From positions 6,594,292 to 6,658,291 of the forward strand of contig OZ005697.1 of assembly GCA_963930775.1 (NCBI GenBank): a stretch of DNA of 64,000 nucleotides, given 5' to 3'. The notes under the pieces were generated by a model that saw nothing but the letters and a program-made list of their open reading frames with translations, was not told the origin of the DNA and ran no database searches. The position numbers and the translations under genes were made by a program. This document shows, piece after piece, positions 32,801-43,793 of the stretch (the stretch's first letter is position 1; every line of letters starts with the position of its first letter). The stretch comes from Cliona cf. orientalis. Its lineage: Eukaryota; Porifera; Demospongiae; Clionaida; Clionaidae.

Positions 32801-35525
32801 ACCACTCTCAGCCGCCACTGAAGGTACATACATACATGTAGATGCACATACATGTACATCAGTGTGGATTATAACTTTTTGTTAATGATCTGACAAATGT
32901 CAGACCATATTCCAGTTTGATCGGACATTATATGCATTGTACATGTCTATGCGTAGTACAGCCAGATATAAGACGAGTGTCCTTGCGAGGGAAAGGCAGC
33001 AGCAATGACTTACATGCACAAGCACAGCTATACAGCTATAGCTACATGTATGTTCAGCTGCAGAGGTACATATACCACAAACCACAGCACAGAGCAGTGA
33101 AAGTTGTAAGCTAAGTGGGTGCTAAATAAACTACTACTACTAACATCCCCCAGCTACTGACCACTGTCTGCCAGTAGTATTACAACGCATGCGCATTGCA
33201 AACTACACTGGCAAGCAATGGTAAGGCGGCCATATGTCCGACCAGGAGTGGTTTGGGCGGCCATGAGCCATGTTGGTCGGATTTTAGCCGATGACCGACT
33301 GTTATAATCCACACTGTACATGTACGTGTACCTGGACATGTACATGTACATGTATGTGTACGTTAGCTGTTGTTCAAATTTTTGCTCAAATGTACATGTA
33401 CTGTAAGTGTGGAGTTGATCCTATGGAACTTAATATTCAGTTACGTTCCCATGTCCAAATTGTTGTCATGTACGTATCTTTTACATTGTTGTGGGAGAGT
33501 GTCTATGTTCCTATCTAAAAGAGTTATGCACCATAGCCTCCCATGAATAAGTACCCCCTAAGCCGTTAATTTAATTACCACACCCACTTAATTAAAAAAG
33601 GCCCAGCAGCCAAAAACTGATGCGGGCGGGCCTGAGAAACTAATATATATATATATATATTTTTTTTTTTTGCCTGGCCTTATGATTCTTTCCTGCCTCT
33701 CTCTCTCTCTCTCTCTTGTAGCTCAAATGGAATCCACTCTCTCCGAATTTACTGACACTGTTCCTTCTATCAACAAGCAAATATACAACACATACCACGC
33801 TCATGTCACTAACTTGTCACGAAGATTCTTTCACTTACTACTGAGGTACTGTCAGTACTGTACCTGTAGTCTCATCCCCAGGCTCTCTCTCTTTTTATTT
33901 TGTACGTACTGGAGAGGAAGAGCCCTGGGATGAGGCCACTGTAAATGTATGTACCAGCCCTAGCCTAGTTCCAAAATTAATAGCCTCGTCCCCAGGTTAC
34001 TCCCATGTTTTCGAAGTTACATACAGTGTGTGTACCTGATAAGGCACTGGGATAGTTTTCTCTGGATTCTAAAGGATGGTATTCTTGAACTTGTACAGCA
34101 TAGTTGTACCGTTGTGTCCTGGGCAAGCATCAACTCCTGGGCAGGCGCCCATGTACCGCATTTCAAAGGGTCAATGTACATATGTAGTAGCAGGCCAAAA
34201 TTGCGATTTATATTTTTAAAGCGCCCATGTGTGCTTACCCGGGACACCACGGTACATGTATTCACGCACGTCTAATATTATATTGTACATAGTATTATGC
34301 GTTTATACATTTTCCTTAGCACAAGTGTTGTACATGTACATGTACATGATCTTTGTTAACTTTGAAGTTCAGATTTCTGTGTACATATACTATGAATAAT
34401 ATTTTTCAGATATAAAAGACTGGAGAAAGCATTTGAACTTGCCAAGAGGATCGGGGCAAAAGATTTATTCATGGTATGACTCGGTGAATTATGTATTAAA
34501 TCTTATTTTTATATAGCACTATTCCAAAAAATTTTCCATGCACATTATTACTAAGTTACCTTGCAGGATGTGCACTACATGGCTAAGGACTTGGGTGAAC
34601 ACAAATTAGCTGACTCAGCAAAGGAGTGTGCTAAGAAAGCAGCTAGTGATTTTGTGTCAGGTATGTATGCTCACATATTATTGTATAATACTGTAACACA
34701 ATACCATACAAAATAATATTATTGAAGTAATTATTGGAAATCATGTAGTTCCATGACATTGTAATAATAACATCTGTATACATGATTGTATATATTATAC
34801 ATAGTGTAATATTAATGATGCGGATTATTATGCTTGCTCCCTGAAATATTGGGAGCTTATTTACTGAGTTATTTTCTAAAACGTGTGCACATTCCTTTCT
34901 CACGATAATTTCTCTCAGTGTGGAATCCCTATCACTATTGCTATTATGTATAATGCATGCAGATGTGCTCCAGGTGATGGAGAACATTCTCTCCCGGGAA
35001 AATACACCTAAACACCGACCCTCCTCTCTGGCTAGGTCGCAGTCAAGCCGGCAGAACAGACCTCCTCGTTCCATTAATGCCCAGGTGGCAGCCGGGGGGA
35101 GGGGGACCATCCTGGGAGGTGGGGACTCTGATGAAGAGATGGGAGGAGTGTTTGGCCGTGCGAGACACACCAGCCTGCTATCGTTTGACTCCATAGGGGG
35201 CAGCTTCAGGGCTGCTCCGCTTATGGAACAGGCTACTGCTTTTGAATCAGGTAGAGCATTAATTTGTGTATGTGTGTACACATGCATACGTGTATCTGAA
35301 GTAGAGTTCCTGAACTTGATGACCTCCAATTGAGACCTAGTATCTCTGCCACTTCCCAATGAAGCAAATAATATTATAGTAAATTGGGATTTGATTGTGA
35401 GACATTGATTATGGGGCTTTTCAAGCAACATGTATATTGCAAATCTAACGACAATAATATGACTGACTGTATACATATTATCATGTGTGCTTGCAGTGGC
35501 GGATCCATGTATGGGTGGTGCTTAG
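26843..35525 (+). CDS. WDPCP: WDPCP / fritz, CPLANE planar-polarity and ciliogenesis effector, 21 exons
   Basis: The exons are 26843-26963, 27179-27271, 27707-27777, 27846-27905, 28143-28263, 28541-28701, 29067-29242, 29680-29742, 29985-30072, 30141-30180, 30251-30321, 30925-30978, 31190-31356, 32030-32128, 32223-32328, 32709-32823, 33722-33845, 34410-34473, 34567-34660, 34963-35250 and 35497-35525. Every junction is GT-AG and phase-consistent, giving 734 aa (human 746). Diagnostic matches to human WDPCP, from memory, are RPDKLRDTLKE, RRLEKLSAQD, LLIGCENGTL, ILHDCLALQV, LKSMNWSF, LSRRFFHLLLR and AKDLFMDVHYMA. The family has N-terminal WD40-like blades and a helical C-terminal half, and works with Intu and Fuz at the ciliary base. 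Exon 1 is the least certain: it was chosen because its phase and LLEDG junction fit. Confidence 0.93.
27614..27635. repeat. Uninterrupted G22 run in a WDPCP intron
   Basis: Twenty-two consecutive G residues lie between exons 2 and 3. Such runs are prone to quadruplex formation, slippage and assembly error. Purine-rich GA arrays also occur at about 27906-28040 in the intron after exon 4. Confidence 0.9.
29446..29632. mobile_element. Small MITE in the intron between WDPCP exons 7 and 8
   Basis: The left end ACTGTAAATTGCGAATATTTC and the right end GAAATGTTCGCGATTTACGG are imperfect inverted repeats, with further internal complementarity (CGAAAATTATTT-type blocks). It is non-coding, about 187 bp. 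Confidence 0.65.
30345..30815. mobile_element. ~470-bp MITE in the intron between WDPCP exons 11 and 12
   Basis: The ends TACCGTATAGCGGGAAATTT and AAATTTCCCGCTATACGGTA are perfect inverted repeats, continued by TGGTGCTAATTTTCGTAT and ATACGAAAATTAGCACCA. TA borders are present. The short terminal block resembles ACCGCATAGCGGGAAACTTT in the 36 kb and 58 kb satellites, so the families may be related. Confidence 0.8.
32860..33316. mobile_element. 457-bp MITE in WDPCP intron 16
   Basis: The ends are CAGTGTGGATTATAAC and GTTATAATCCACACTG. The pentamer TACAT flanks both sides, though the host region is itself rich in TACATG. The corresponding position of the duplicated copy (about 53505-53530) lacks the element, showing that it arrived after the duplication or was lost from the other copy. 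Confidence 0.75.
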
Positions 35526-36150
35526 AGTGCCTGACTATCACCCTAGGCTCCAAAGACGATCATGTAATACTTATCATGCATGTACATGTATATATAGGAT
35601 TTTAGTTGTCCGTCCATCTGTCCATTACGAAAAACTAACGGAAGTAATTTGACTCCACATACAAGGGTGGCCCTTGAGCACTAGAAGCTAGAACAAGGCA
35701 ATCTCTGTACATGTAAGTACCAGCCCTCGCACTAGCTATAGGCACGAACAATAGCTTCTTGGCCAAACTGTAGAAAACCAAGCAACAAACGGGGACTTGT
35801 ATTCATGAGAAGATATGGTCCGAGTGGTCATCACGGAGGTAGTAGATTCTTTTTGTGATCTCAAATGTTGCTATGAACAAGCAAACGACTTTTCTGGACA
35901 GCTGAATGATGTAGCCATGTGGATGTCATAAATGCACATGCTCAATAGTTCTCATGTTGCAGAAGTGCAAGATTTAGAAAAAAATTCGAGAGGGATAAAA
36001 AATTAGAGTCTACAGCGAGATTCGAACCTGCTGCCTTCCGTTCCACACATAAGAGCCCAAGCACTCTGCCACCACGGTTATCGCTGCTGGCCATCCTAAT
36101 TTTACCTGTTTTAAAGATAAACCGTAGAGACTAATCCTGTGAGCTATACT
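35526..36150. other. WDPCP 3' flank with a tRNA-like SINE head on the minus strand
   Basis: On the minus strand at about 36013-36090, TGGCAGAGTGCTTGG (A-box-like) precedes GGTTCGAATCTC (B box). Outer bases CAGCGA/TCGCTG could pair as an acceptor stem, but the T arm does not fold well. A tRNA-derived SINE or tRNA pseudogene is likely. The equivalent place in the duplicate (about 55885-55940) keeps the B box but has lost the A-box part. No protein gene was seen here. Confidence 0.45.
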
Positions 36151-36862
36151 TGCGTGATCTTTGTAATTATGCAAACGCCACGTACGTGGCTTATTGATGC
36201 AACGGCATAGAATACGGATATGGGTTCTGGTAAATATTGGCACATCTGCTGACTGTACTCACCAGGCCCTTTCTCTTTCCCCTCCCCAAAGGGCCTGGGC
36301 ACAAGGCTAACTTTGTGTATTCCATTTTCACAAGCCAAGCTCATAATATGCAGGCTACATGTATATTGCGGCATAGCCCATTAGCTAACACTATTTATTG
36401 TCATTCTCTCAGGCATGAACATAATGACTATGTTCCACTGCCAGTTAGTTTATTCACACAACCATGCAGTCACATGCATGCACATGCAGAGAGCTGACTA
36501 CCGCATAGCGGGAAACTTTGTAATTACGCAAACGCCATATATGTGGCTTATTGGTGCAACGGCATAGAATACGGATAGATTCTGGTAAATATTGGCGCAT
36601 CTGCTGACTGTACATACCAGGCCCTCTCTGCTCCCCCTCCCCAAAGGGCCTGGGCACAAGGCTAACTTTGTGTATTCCATTTTCACAAGCCAACCTCATA
36701 TCCAGGCTTTATTGCGGTACAGTCCATTAGCTAACACTATTTATTATCATTCACTCAGGCATGAACATAATGACTGTACTCCTCCGCCAGTTAGTTTATT
36801 CACACAACCATGCAATCACATCATGCACATGCAGAGAGCTGACTACCGCATAGCGGGGAACT
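36150..36862. repeat. Tandem ~350-bp repeat family D, two units
   Basis: Two units start at TTTGTAATTA(T/C)GCAAACGCC (about 36158 and 36518) and share AACGGCATAGAATACGGATA, CCTCCCCAAAGGGCCTGGGC, CCCATTAGCTAACACTATTT and ACCGCATAGCGGG. The short open frames on both strands (recurring variants of the same peptide) come from the repeat. Related units lie at 56000-56530 and 58030-58850 in the second block. Confidence 0.85.
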
Positions 36863-37496
36863 TTGGTGAGGTTTCTAAGTTGATGTTTAGAGATTTCGGT
36901 ATATAGATCACCAAATTAAAGCTTACCAATTGAACATGATGCACGAGCGTCTATAGCAATAGCCATTCAAATCGCCATAATATTTAAACTTCACCAATAC
37001 CAATGGAAAGCTAGAGTAACAATGTATTTTCGCCAAATTTATGCTCGCCAAATTTCCATGGCATGCATGATCGAGGGCAATCAAACACCTCATGAGGCAA
37101 ACATAACTACATGTATGATGAAAGGGTGTATCAACATGCAGTAGCTATATAAGCATGAAAAGAATAACTGCCCTCCTCCACTGATTGTTTAGTTCAGCCA
37201 TACAAACAGTGTACAATCATGCACAGTGGTTAGATATCATTCAGCTATGATTGGGGTGATCAAGCATGCAGCCCGTGACAGATATTGCTGTGCAGGTTAT
37301 GGTACACATTAATGTTATTCTGGTTGCCAATGCGTCACCTTGAAATGCAAGTATAAAAACTTAATCAATGCACTGTTTGCTATGCTGAGTCGATTAGCTA
37401 CTGTCCATCCTTGATCTGAATTCTCACGGGTGCGCAAAAATAATCATTATTTTTGACAGGTTTAGAAATAATATTGCCTCAGCGACCTGTATTCAA
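36863..37496 (+). promoter_or_regulatory. 5' flank and core promoter of beta-helix gene copy 1
   Basis: TATAAAA at 37352-37358 lies about 140 bp before the ATG. The same box stands at 59363-59369 before copy 2, and the surrounding ~600 bp is conserved between the copies (for example GATTGGGGTGATCAAGCATG). Upstream is otherwise non-coding. I infer a TATA-type promoter; the start site is unknown. Confidence 0.5.
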
Positions 37497-40400
37497 ATGG
37501 GAGCTATGGATCACGACTGGTTCATTTTTACTAGACACCTGTTACTGTTCCTCTTGGTGTGTGCTGACTCTGCAAACAGCCAAGTACACTACTACATCAC
37601 ACCCTCACTGAGCGTTCACTGTCCTGGAGATCCCTGTCTTACTCTACCACAGTTTGCTGCTGATTCCACCAGCTACCTTGGCAATGAAACCAGCATCTTT
37701 CTATCCTTTCTACCAGGAAATCATAGTTTTGATAGAGAGCTCTCAATATCTCATGCAGTAAATTTCTCAATGATAAAGGACATAGGAAGCAATGGAATTG
37801 TATTTGTAGAATGTGGTAGTCAGTCAGAAAGGTTCAATATCAATCAGACAATGTTTGCTAATATACAGAGTCTGCATTTCATTGGCTGTGGAAGTAACAC
37901 TGTTAGCCAAGTTGAGCAGTTGATAGTTAAAGACACCATCTTTGAGGGTGTGGAAGGCAGAGGCACAGCATTAGTGCTGAATGAAGTGACTGATGCTAGC
38001 ATTACAAAAATTTCTTTCCTTTCTAATGCACATGGTGGCATATTACTTAAACGTGATGATGGCCCAAATTTTACGAGTAATCAAGATATATTAGATTATC
38101 TCTATCTAAATCGAAATTCATCATTTGCAGTTGGTGGAGCATTGCATGTTTTCCATAGCAATATTTTTATCATTAACAGCAAATTCACTGAAAATACAGC
38201 TGATATAGGAGGAGCACTGTTGGCTTATAATAGCAGTCTCCATATTATCGGAAGCACTTACAGCTACAACAAGGCTGATTTTGGCGGAGTCATGATCACA
38301 TCAGAATCCACAGTCAATATCAAGGATAGCATTTTCAGTGAAAATGCAGCTGGGATCTATGGTGGAGTGATGATAACATATAGAGACTCATTCAGTGTCA
38401 GCTGTACCACTGTTACCAATAATACTGCTGGTGATAGTTATGGAGTAATGATGACATTTGAATCATTATTAAACATAACAGATGCTATTTTCAGTGAAAA
38501 TACAGCTATGGTTTACTGTGGAGTGATTTATGCAGTGACTTCCCCCTTTAGTATCACCAGCAGTACTTTCACTAAAAACAATGCTTTTTTTGCCTCGGTC
38601 ATGGATATACTCAATTCGTCACTATCAATCATCAGCAGTACTTTTACTAACAATGCAGCAGCTTTTATGGGTGGTGTCATGATTACATCTGATTCTATAT
38701 TTGAAATTGCCAACAATATTTTCACCAACAACAATGCTGCAGCTGGTGGTGCTATCATGGTCGTAAATGACTCATCATTTAATATCATCAGCAGTACTTT
38801 TACTAACAATAGTGCAAGTGATAACGGCATCATGATCACATATGATTCATCATTTAGTATTGCTAATAGTACTTTTATTAGCAACAGTGTAGATGGTTTA
38901 GGCAGTATCATGTTCATATCTGGTTCTTTATTTAATATTACTGGCAGTGAGTTTACTAGCAATGTAGCAGCTAATGCTGGTGGTGTCATAGCCACAGATT
39001 ATGGTTCGTCATTTAACATTACCAGCTGTCGTTTTATTAACAACAATGCTGCATTTGGCAATGGTGGTGTCATGAATGCAACTAACTCATCATTTAATAT
39101 CGTCCGCAGTGTTTTTCTAAACAACAGTGTACTTGTTGCTGGTGGTGTCATCAGCACATTGAGGTGCACATTTAGCATTACAAGAAGTGCTTTTAATAAT
39201 AGTGCGGCTTAAGCTGGTGGTGTTGTTTATGCATCCGTATCCTCATTCAACATTACAAGCAGTGCTTTTAGCAATAATAGTGCGGCTTTAGGTGGTGGTG
39301 TTGTTTATGCATCCGTATCCTCATTCAACATTACAAGCAGTGCTTTTAGCAATAGTGTGGCTTTAGTTGGTGGTGTTATTCGTGCATCCGTATCCTCATT
39401 CAACATTACAAGCAGTGCTTGTAGCAATAGTGCGGCTGCAGCTGGTGGTGTTGTTTTCACGTCTGTATCCTCATTCAACATCGTAAGCAGTATTTTTATT
39501 GACAACACAGCTTTTGCTGGTGGTGTCATAGCCACAATTACAGATTCATTATATAATATTTTTAGCAGTATTTTTATGAATAATATTGCAGCTAATGATA
39601 GTGGTGGTGTCATCATCACAGATGATTCATCTTTTAATGTTACCAATAGTGCTTTTATTAACAACAATGCAGGTACTAGTGGTGGTGTCATGATCACATT
39701 TGATTCATCTTTTAATGTTACCAACATTGCTTTTATTAACAACAGTGCAGGTGTTGGTGGTGTCATCATCACATCTAATTCATCATTTAGTATCTCCAGT
39801 AGTACTTTTACTAACAACAGTGTAGCTACTCTTGGCGGTGTCATGTACACATCTGGTTCCTCACTTTATATCGCCAGCAGTTTGTTTGTTAACAATACAG
39901 CAGCTGGTGGTGGTGGTATCATAGCCGATGGTTATGATTCTATAATCAGCAGTGCTAATGCAGCAGCTTCTGGTGGTGGTGACTCATATTTTAATGTTAC
40001 CAACAGTGTTTTTATTAACAACAGTGCAGGTATTGGTGGTGTCATGTTCACATTTGATTCATCGTTTAGTATCACCAGTAGTACTTTTGCTAACAACAGT
40101 GTAGCTACTATTGGTGGTGTCATGTACACATCCGGTTCCTCACTTTATATCGCCAGCAGTTTGTTTGTTAACAATACAGCAGCTGGTGGTGGTGGTGTCA
40201 TAGCCGCTGGTTATTATTCTATAATTAGCAGTGCTAATGCAGCAGCTTCTGGTGGTGGTGACTCATATTTTAATGTTACCAACAGTGTTTTTATTAACAA
40301 CAGTGCAGGTATTGGTGGTGTCATGTTCACATTTGATTCATCGTTTAGTATCACCAGTAGTACTTTTGCTAACAACAGTGTAGCTACTATTGGTGGTGTC

Positions 40401-43400
40401 ATGTACACATCCGGTTCCTCACTTTATATCGCCAGCAGTTTGTTTGTTAACAATACAGCAGCTGGTGGTGGTGGTGTCATAGCCGCTGGTTATTATTCTA
40501 TAATTAGCAGTGCTAATGCAGCAGCTTCTGGTGGTGGTGTCATGGTCACAGGAAATGGTTCATTCTTTATCATTATCAACAGTAGCTTTATTAACAATAG
40601 TGCTGCTCATGTTGGCGGTGTCGTCGCCTCAGTGTTTTGCTCATTTAATATTATAAGCAGTGTTTTTACTAATAATACAGCTGGTGTCATAGCCACAAGT
40701 AATATAGATTCATTGTATAGTATTTCCAGCAGTATTTTTGACAATAACAGTATACTTGGTGGTGGTGTTATTGGTGCATACAATTCAGCATTTAATTTTA
40801 CCAATTGTACTGTTACTAACAACAGCGCAAGTACTGGAGGAGGTGGTGTCGCATTGGCTGGTAATTCATCATTTACTATTATTGGCAGCAGTTTTTATGC
40901 TAATAAAGCTAACATCCTTGGAGGAATAATGGTCTGCCTTGAATGTTCAATCCTCATTACTGACAGCATATTTGGTCATAATTCAGGATCTCTCTACATT
41001 TTGGATACCAATCTCACTTTCAGTGGCTACACGAGATTTGAGAGCTGTGCAGAACCAAATAAAAGAGCAGATGGTGCCTACGCAGAACAACAAGAAGGAG
41101 GAGCAATCACAAGTAATGTCCAATCAACTGTGATTTTTTCTGGAGTAAGTAGTTTGTCAAATAACAAAGCAGGGCGTGGTGGAGCAATATTAGCAGCTGA
41201 GAGTACAATCTTGATGTATGGTGAAATAACAATAGACAATAATACAGCCACAGCCAGCAGTGGAGGTGGTATTTCTCTCCATCAAAGTGATCTTGAAGTC
41301 AGGGGAAACTGTATCATCTCTGATAACTGTGCTATGACGAGGGGTGGTGCAATTCATGCCACTAGTTCAACTATCGCTGTGTATCAACCATGGACTCTTC
41401 AATTAGTCGACAACAGAGCAAAAAATGGAAGTGGAGTATATTTAGAAGCTAGCGCCAAACTGTATATATTAAAATTTACTACCGGTTTTGAACACTTAGT
41501 AGTGTTCCGAGATAATGATGCTATGTATGGAGGAGCCATATACTTAGCAGATGATACCAACTCCGGCACTTGCTCATCTGGTAATGAATGTTTCATTCAA
41601 ACACTTGCAATCAATCAAGATGTCAAATTAAATAGTATACATGAATTAATAAGCATACTCTTTTCTGGTAATACAGCCAGTGAAAAAGGAGCCAACCTCT
41701 TCGGAGGACTACTGGACAGATGCATCCCAAGTCAATTTGCTGAAGTGTACACAATGCAAAGAATATATTACAGTGGTGTTAATTACCTCGGCAATATCAG
41801 CAACATAGCGGCAATAGATACCATATCCTCTCTGCCTGTTCGAATTTGCTTTTGTAAGAGTGAAAATGAAAGTGAACCAGACTGCAGCTACCAGCCACCA
41901 ACCTTCAAAGTCAAGAAAGGAGGAACATTGACTGTGCCACTTGTTGCAGTGGATCAGGTCAATCATTCTGTTGCTGCAAACATCATCAGTTCTCTATCTT
42001 CACAAGATGGTGGTTTTAATGAAGGACAGCAAGCTCAAAGTGCAGGGAGATACTGTAGCAATGTAACATTCAATGTGTTCTCTCCACACAATTCTGAAAC
42101 AATAAATCTTTATGCTGATGGTCCTTGTGGAAATTCAAGACTATCCTCCCGACAACTATATATAGAGTTCACTGACTGCACTTGTCCAATTGGCTTTCAG
42201 CCTTTTGCCAGCAATACAAGATGTGAATGCGATTGTGACTCAAAATTGTCTCGCTACATCACTGACTGCAACGCCACAACTGAATCCCTTGTGAGAGTGA
42301 ACACTAACTCATGGATCACTCACATCAATGACACTGACCCACCTGGCTATATAATTCATCCAAACTGCCCTCTCGATTACTGCCGACCTCCAACTGAAAA
42401 TATCAGCATGAATCTCAATCTTCCTGATGGATCCGATGCACAATGTGCTTATAATCGTAGTGGAATTTTATGTGGAGTTTGTCAAGAACATTTCAGCCTC
42501 TCCCTAGGTAGTTCACGTTGCTTATTGTGTCACAGTTACTGGCCTGTAGTGTTTGCCGTCATCCTCATAGCCACCATCATAGCAGGAATCTTGTTGGTTA
42601 CTGCACTGTTAGTCCTCAACATGACAGTAGCTATAGGACTGATCAATGACTTTATCTTTTATGCTAACCTCGTAGCAGCTAATAGTGCCGTCTTTTTCCC
42701 ATCATCAGAGCCCAGCTTTCCCACAGTATTCGTCGCCTGGCTTAATCTGGACATAGGAATTGATGTATGTTTCTTTGACGGTCTTGATGCATACACCAAC
42801 GCCTGGCTTCAGCTGGCATTTCCAATCTACATTATCTCTCTAGTGATTGTCATAATCATAGTCAGTGAGAGCTCCCCTCGATTTGCTAGACTAATTGGAA
42901 AGAGAGACCCAATTGCAGCACTAGCTACTCTAATCCAGCTATCTTATGCCAAACTTCTCTCAGTGACTATCACAGCTCTATCATTTGCTGTTCTTAATTA
43001 TCCCGATGGCTCACGAGTGACTGTATGGCTTGCCGACGGAAATTTGCCATATTTTCAAGGAAAGCATGTAGCTCTTGCCCTTGTTGCCTTGTTGATAATT
43101 GTAGTTGGTGTTCCCTACACCATTCTTCTATTTCTGTGGCAGTGGATTGTTCGTGCTCCAAAGTGGAAGGTTTTTAAGTGGACAAGGAACACTAAGCTCA
43201 ATGCCTTTATCTCTGTCCATCATGCTCCATACAACAATATATATCGCTACTGGACTGGTTTGCTTCTGTTTTTGAGAGTGGTTTTGTATATCACTATTTC
43301 AGTTACTGTGTCTGGGGACCCTGAAACGTCACTGTTAATGACATTCGTCTTAGTAGGGAGCCTCTCTTTTGTAAAAGAAATCACAGGGGCAAGGGTGTAT

Positions 43401-43793
43401 AAAAACTCATTCTTGAACATTGTTGGGGCTATGCTGTACTTTAATCTTCTTGCATTGTCTGGATTTAGTTGGTACCGATTCAAAGCTGACTTCAGGAAGC
43501 AAACAGCTGTTGCCTACTCCTCTACCATCATAACCTTCATCCTTCTGGTTGGAGTGATTATCTATCATGTGTATTTACTGGTCAGAAAGGATCGTCACCG
43601 GAGAGAATTTGAAGAGGAGCATGAGTACCTCCAACTGGCTCCAGTTCAACCTGCTACAGCTGAAGTGACTTACTCTATTGTTGAAATCCCCAAGCCTTGT
43701 GATCAGTCTCCACAGCTGCCAGCAGATTATGATGTCGATGACAAGATTGAGGTTAGGGAATTGCTTTGCACCGAAACTATTGGATATCAGTAA
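37497..43793 (+). CDS. Giant Pmp-like beta-helix / polytopic membrane protein, copy 1 (one in-frame stop)
   Basis: A single frame of 2,098 codons without introns, broken only by TAA at 39210-39212 (codon 572). It starts with a signal peptide (HLLLFLLVCADSANS, cleavage before QVHYY). Residues ~110-1300 are ~24-residue repeats of the FxNN..A..GGV type, with SSFNI..S.F between, as in Chlamydia-type polymorphic outer membrane proteins, which form right-handed beta helices. Dense N-x-S/T sites suggest heavy glycosylation. A Cys-rich segment (residues ~1560-1680, with CGVCQEHFSLSLGSSRC) precedes about seven or eight hydrophobic helices from residue ~1681, then a ~75-residue cytoplasmic tail with EYLQL and VTYSIV. 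It looks like a cell-surface receptor or channel-like protein; the ligand is unknown. If the stop is real, the product is a 571-residue secreted fragment. Confidence 0.85.
39979..40536 (+). repeat. Two near-identical 279-bp (93-codon) internal repeats
   Basis: The segment starting GACTCATATTTTAATGTTAC at 39979 recurs at 40258, 279 bp later, with almost no differences. Each encodes four Pmp-type rungs ending in an unusual SSANAAASGGG linker. The period is a multiple of three, so the frame is kept. Copy 2 of the gene has no such doubled block. This points to very recent unequal exchange or slippage inside the coding region. Confidence 0.9.

Noticed and set aside
36010-36906. Short frames with a shared peptide on both strands (also at 56-59 kb)
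   Set aside because: They are products of family D tandem repeats and appear with every unit.
38528-40822. Minus-strand open frames up to 181 codons inside beta-helix copy 1
   Set aside because: They are antisense shadows of the low-complexity repeat region of the plus-strand gene.
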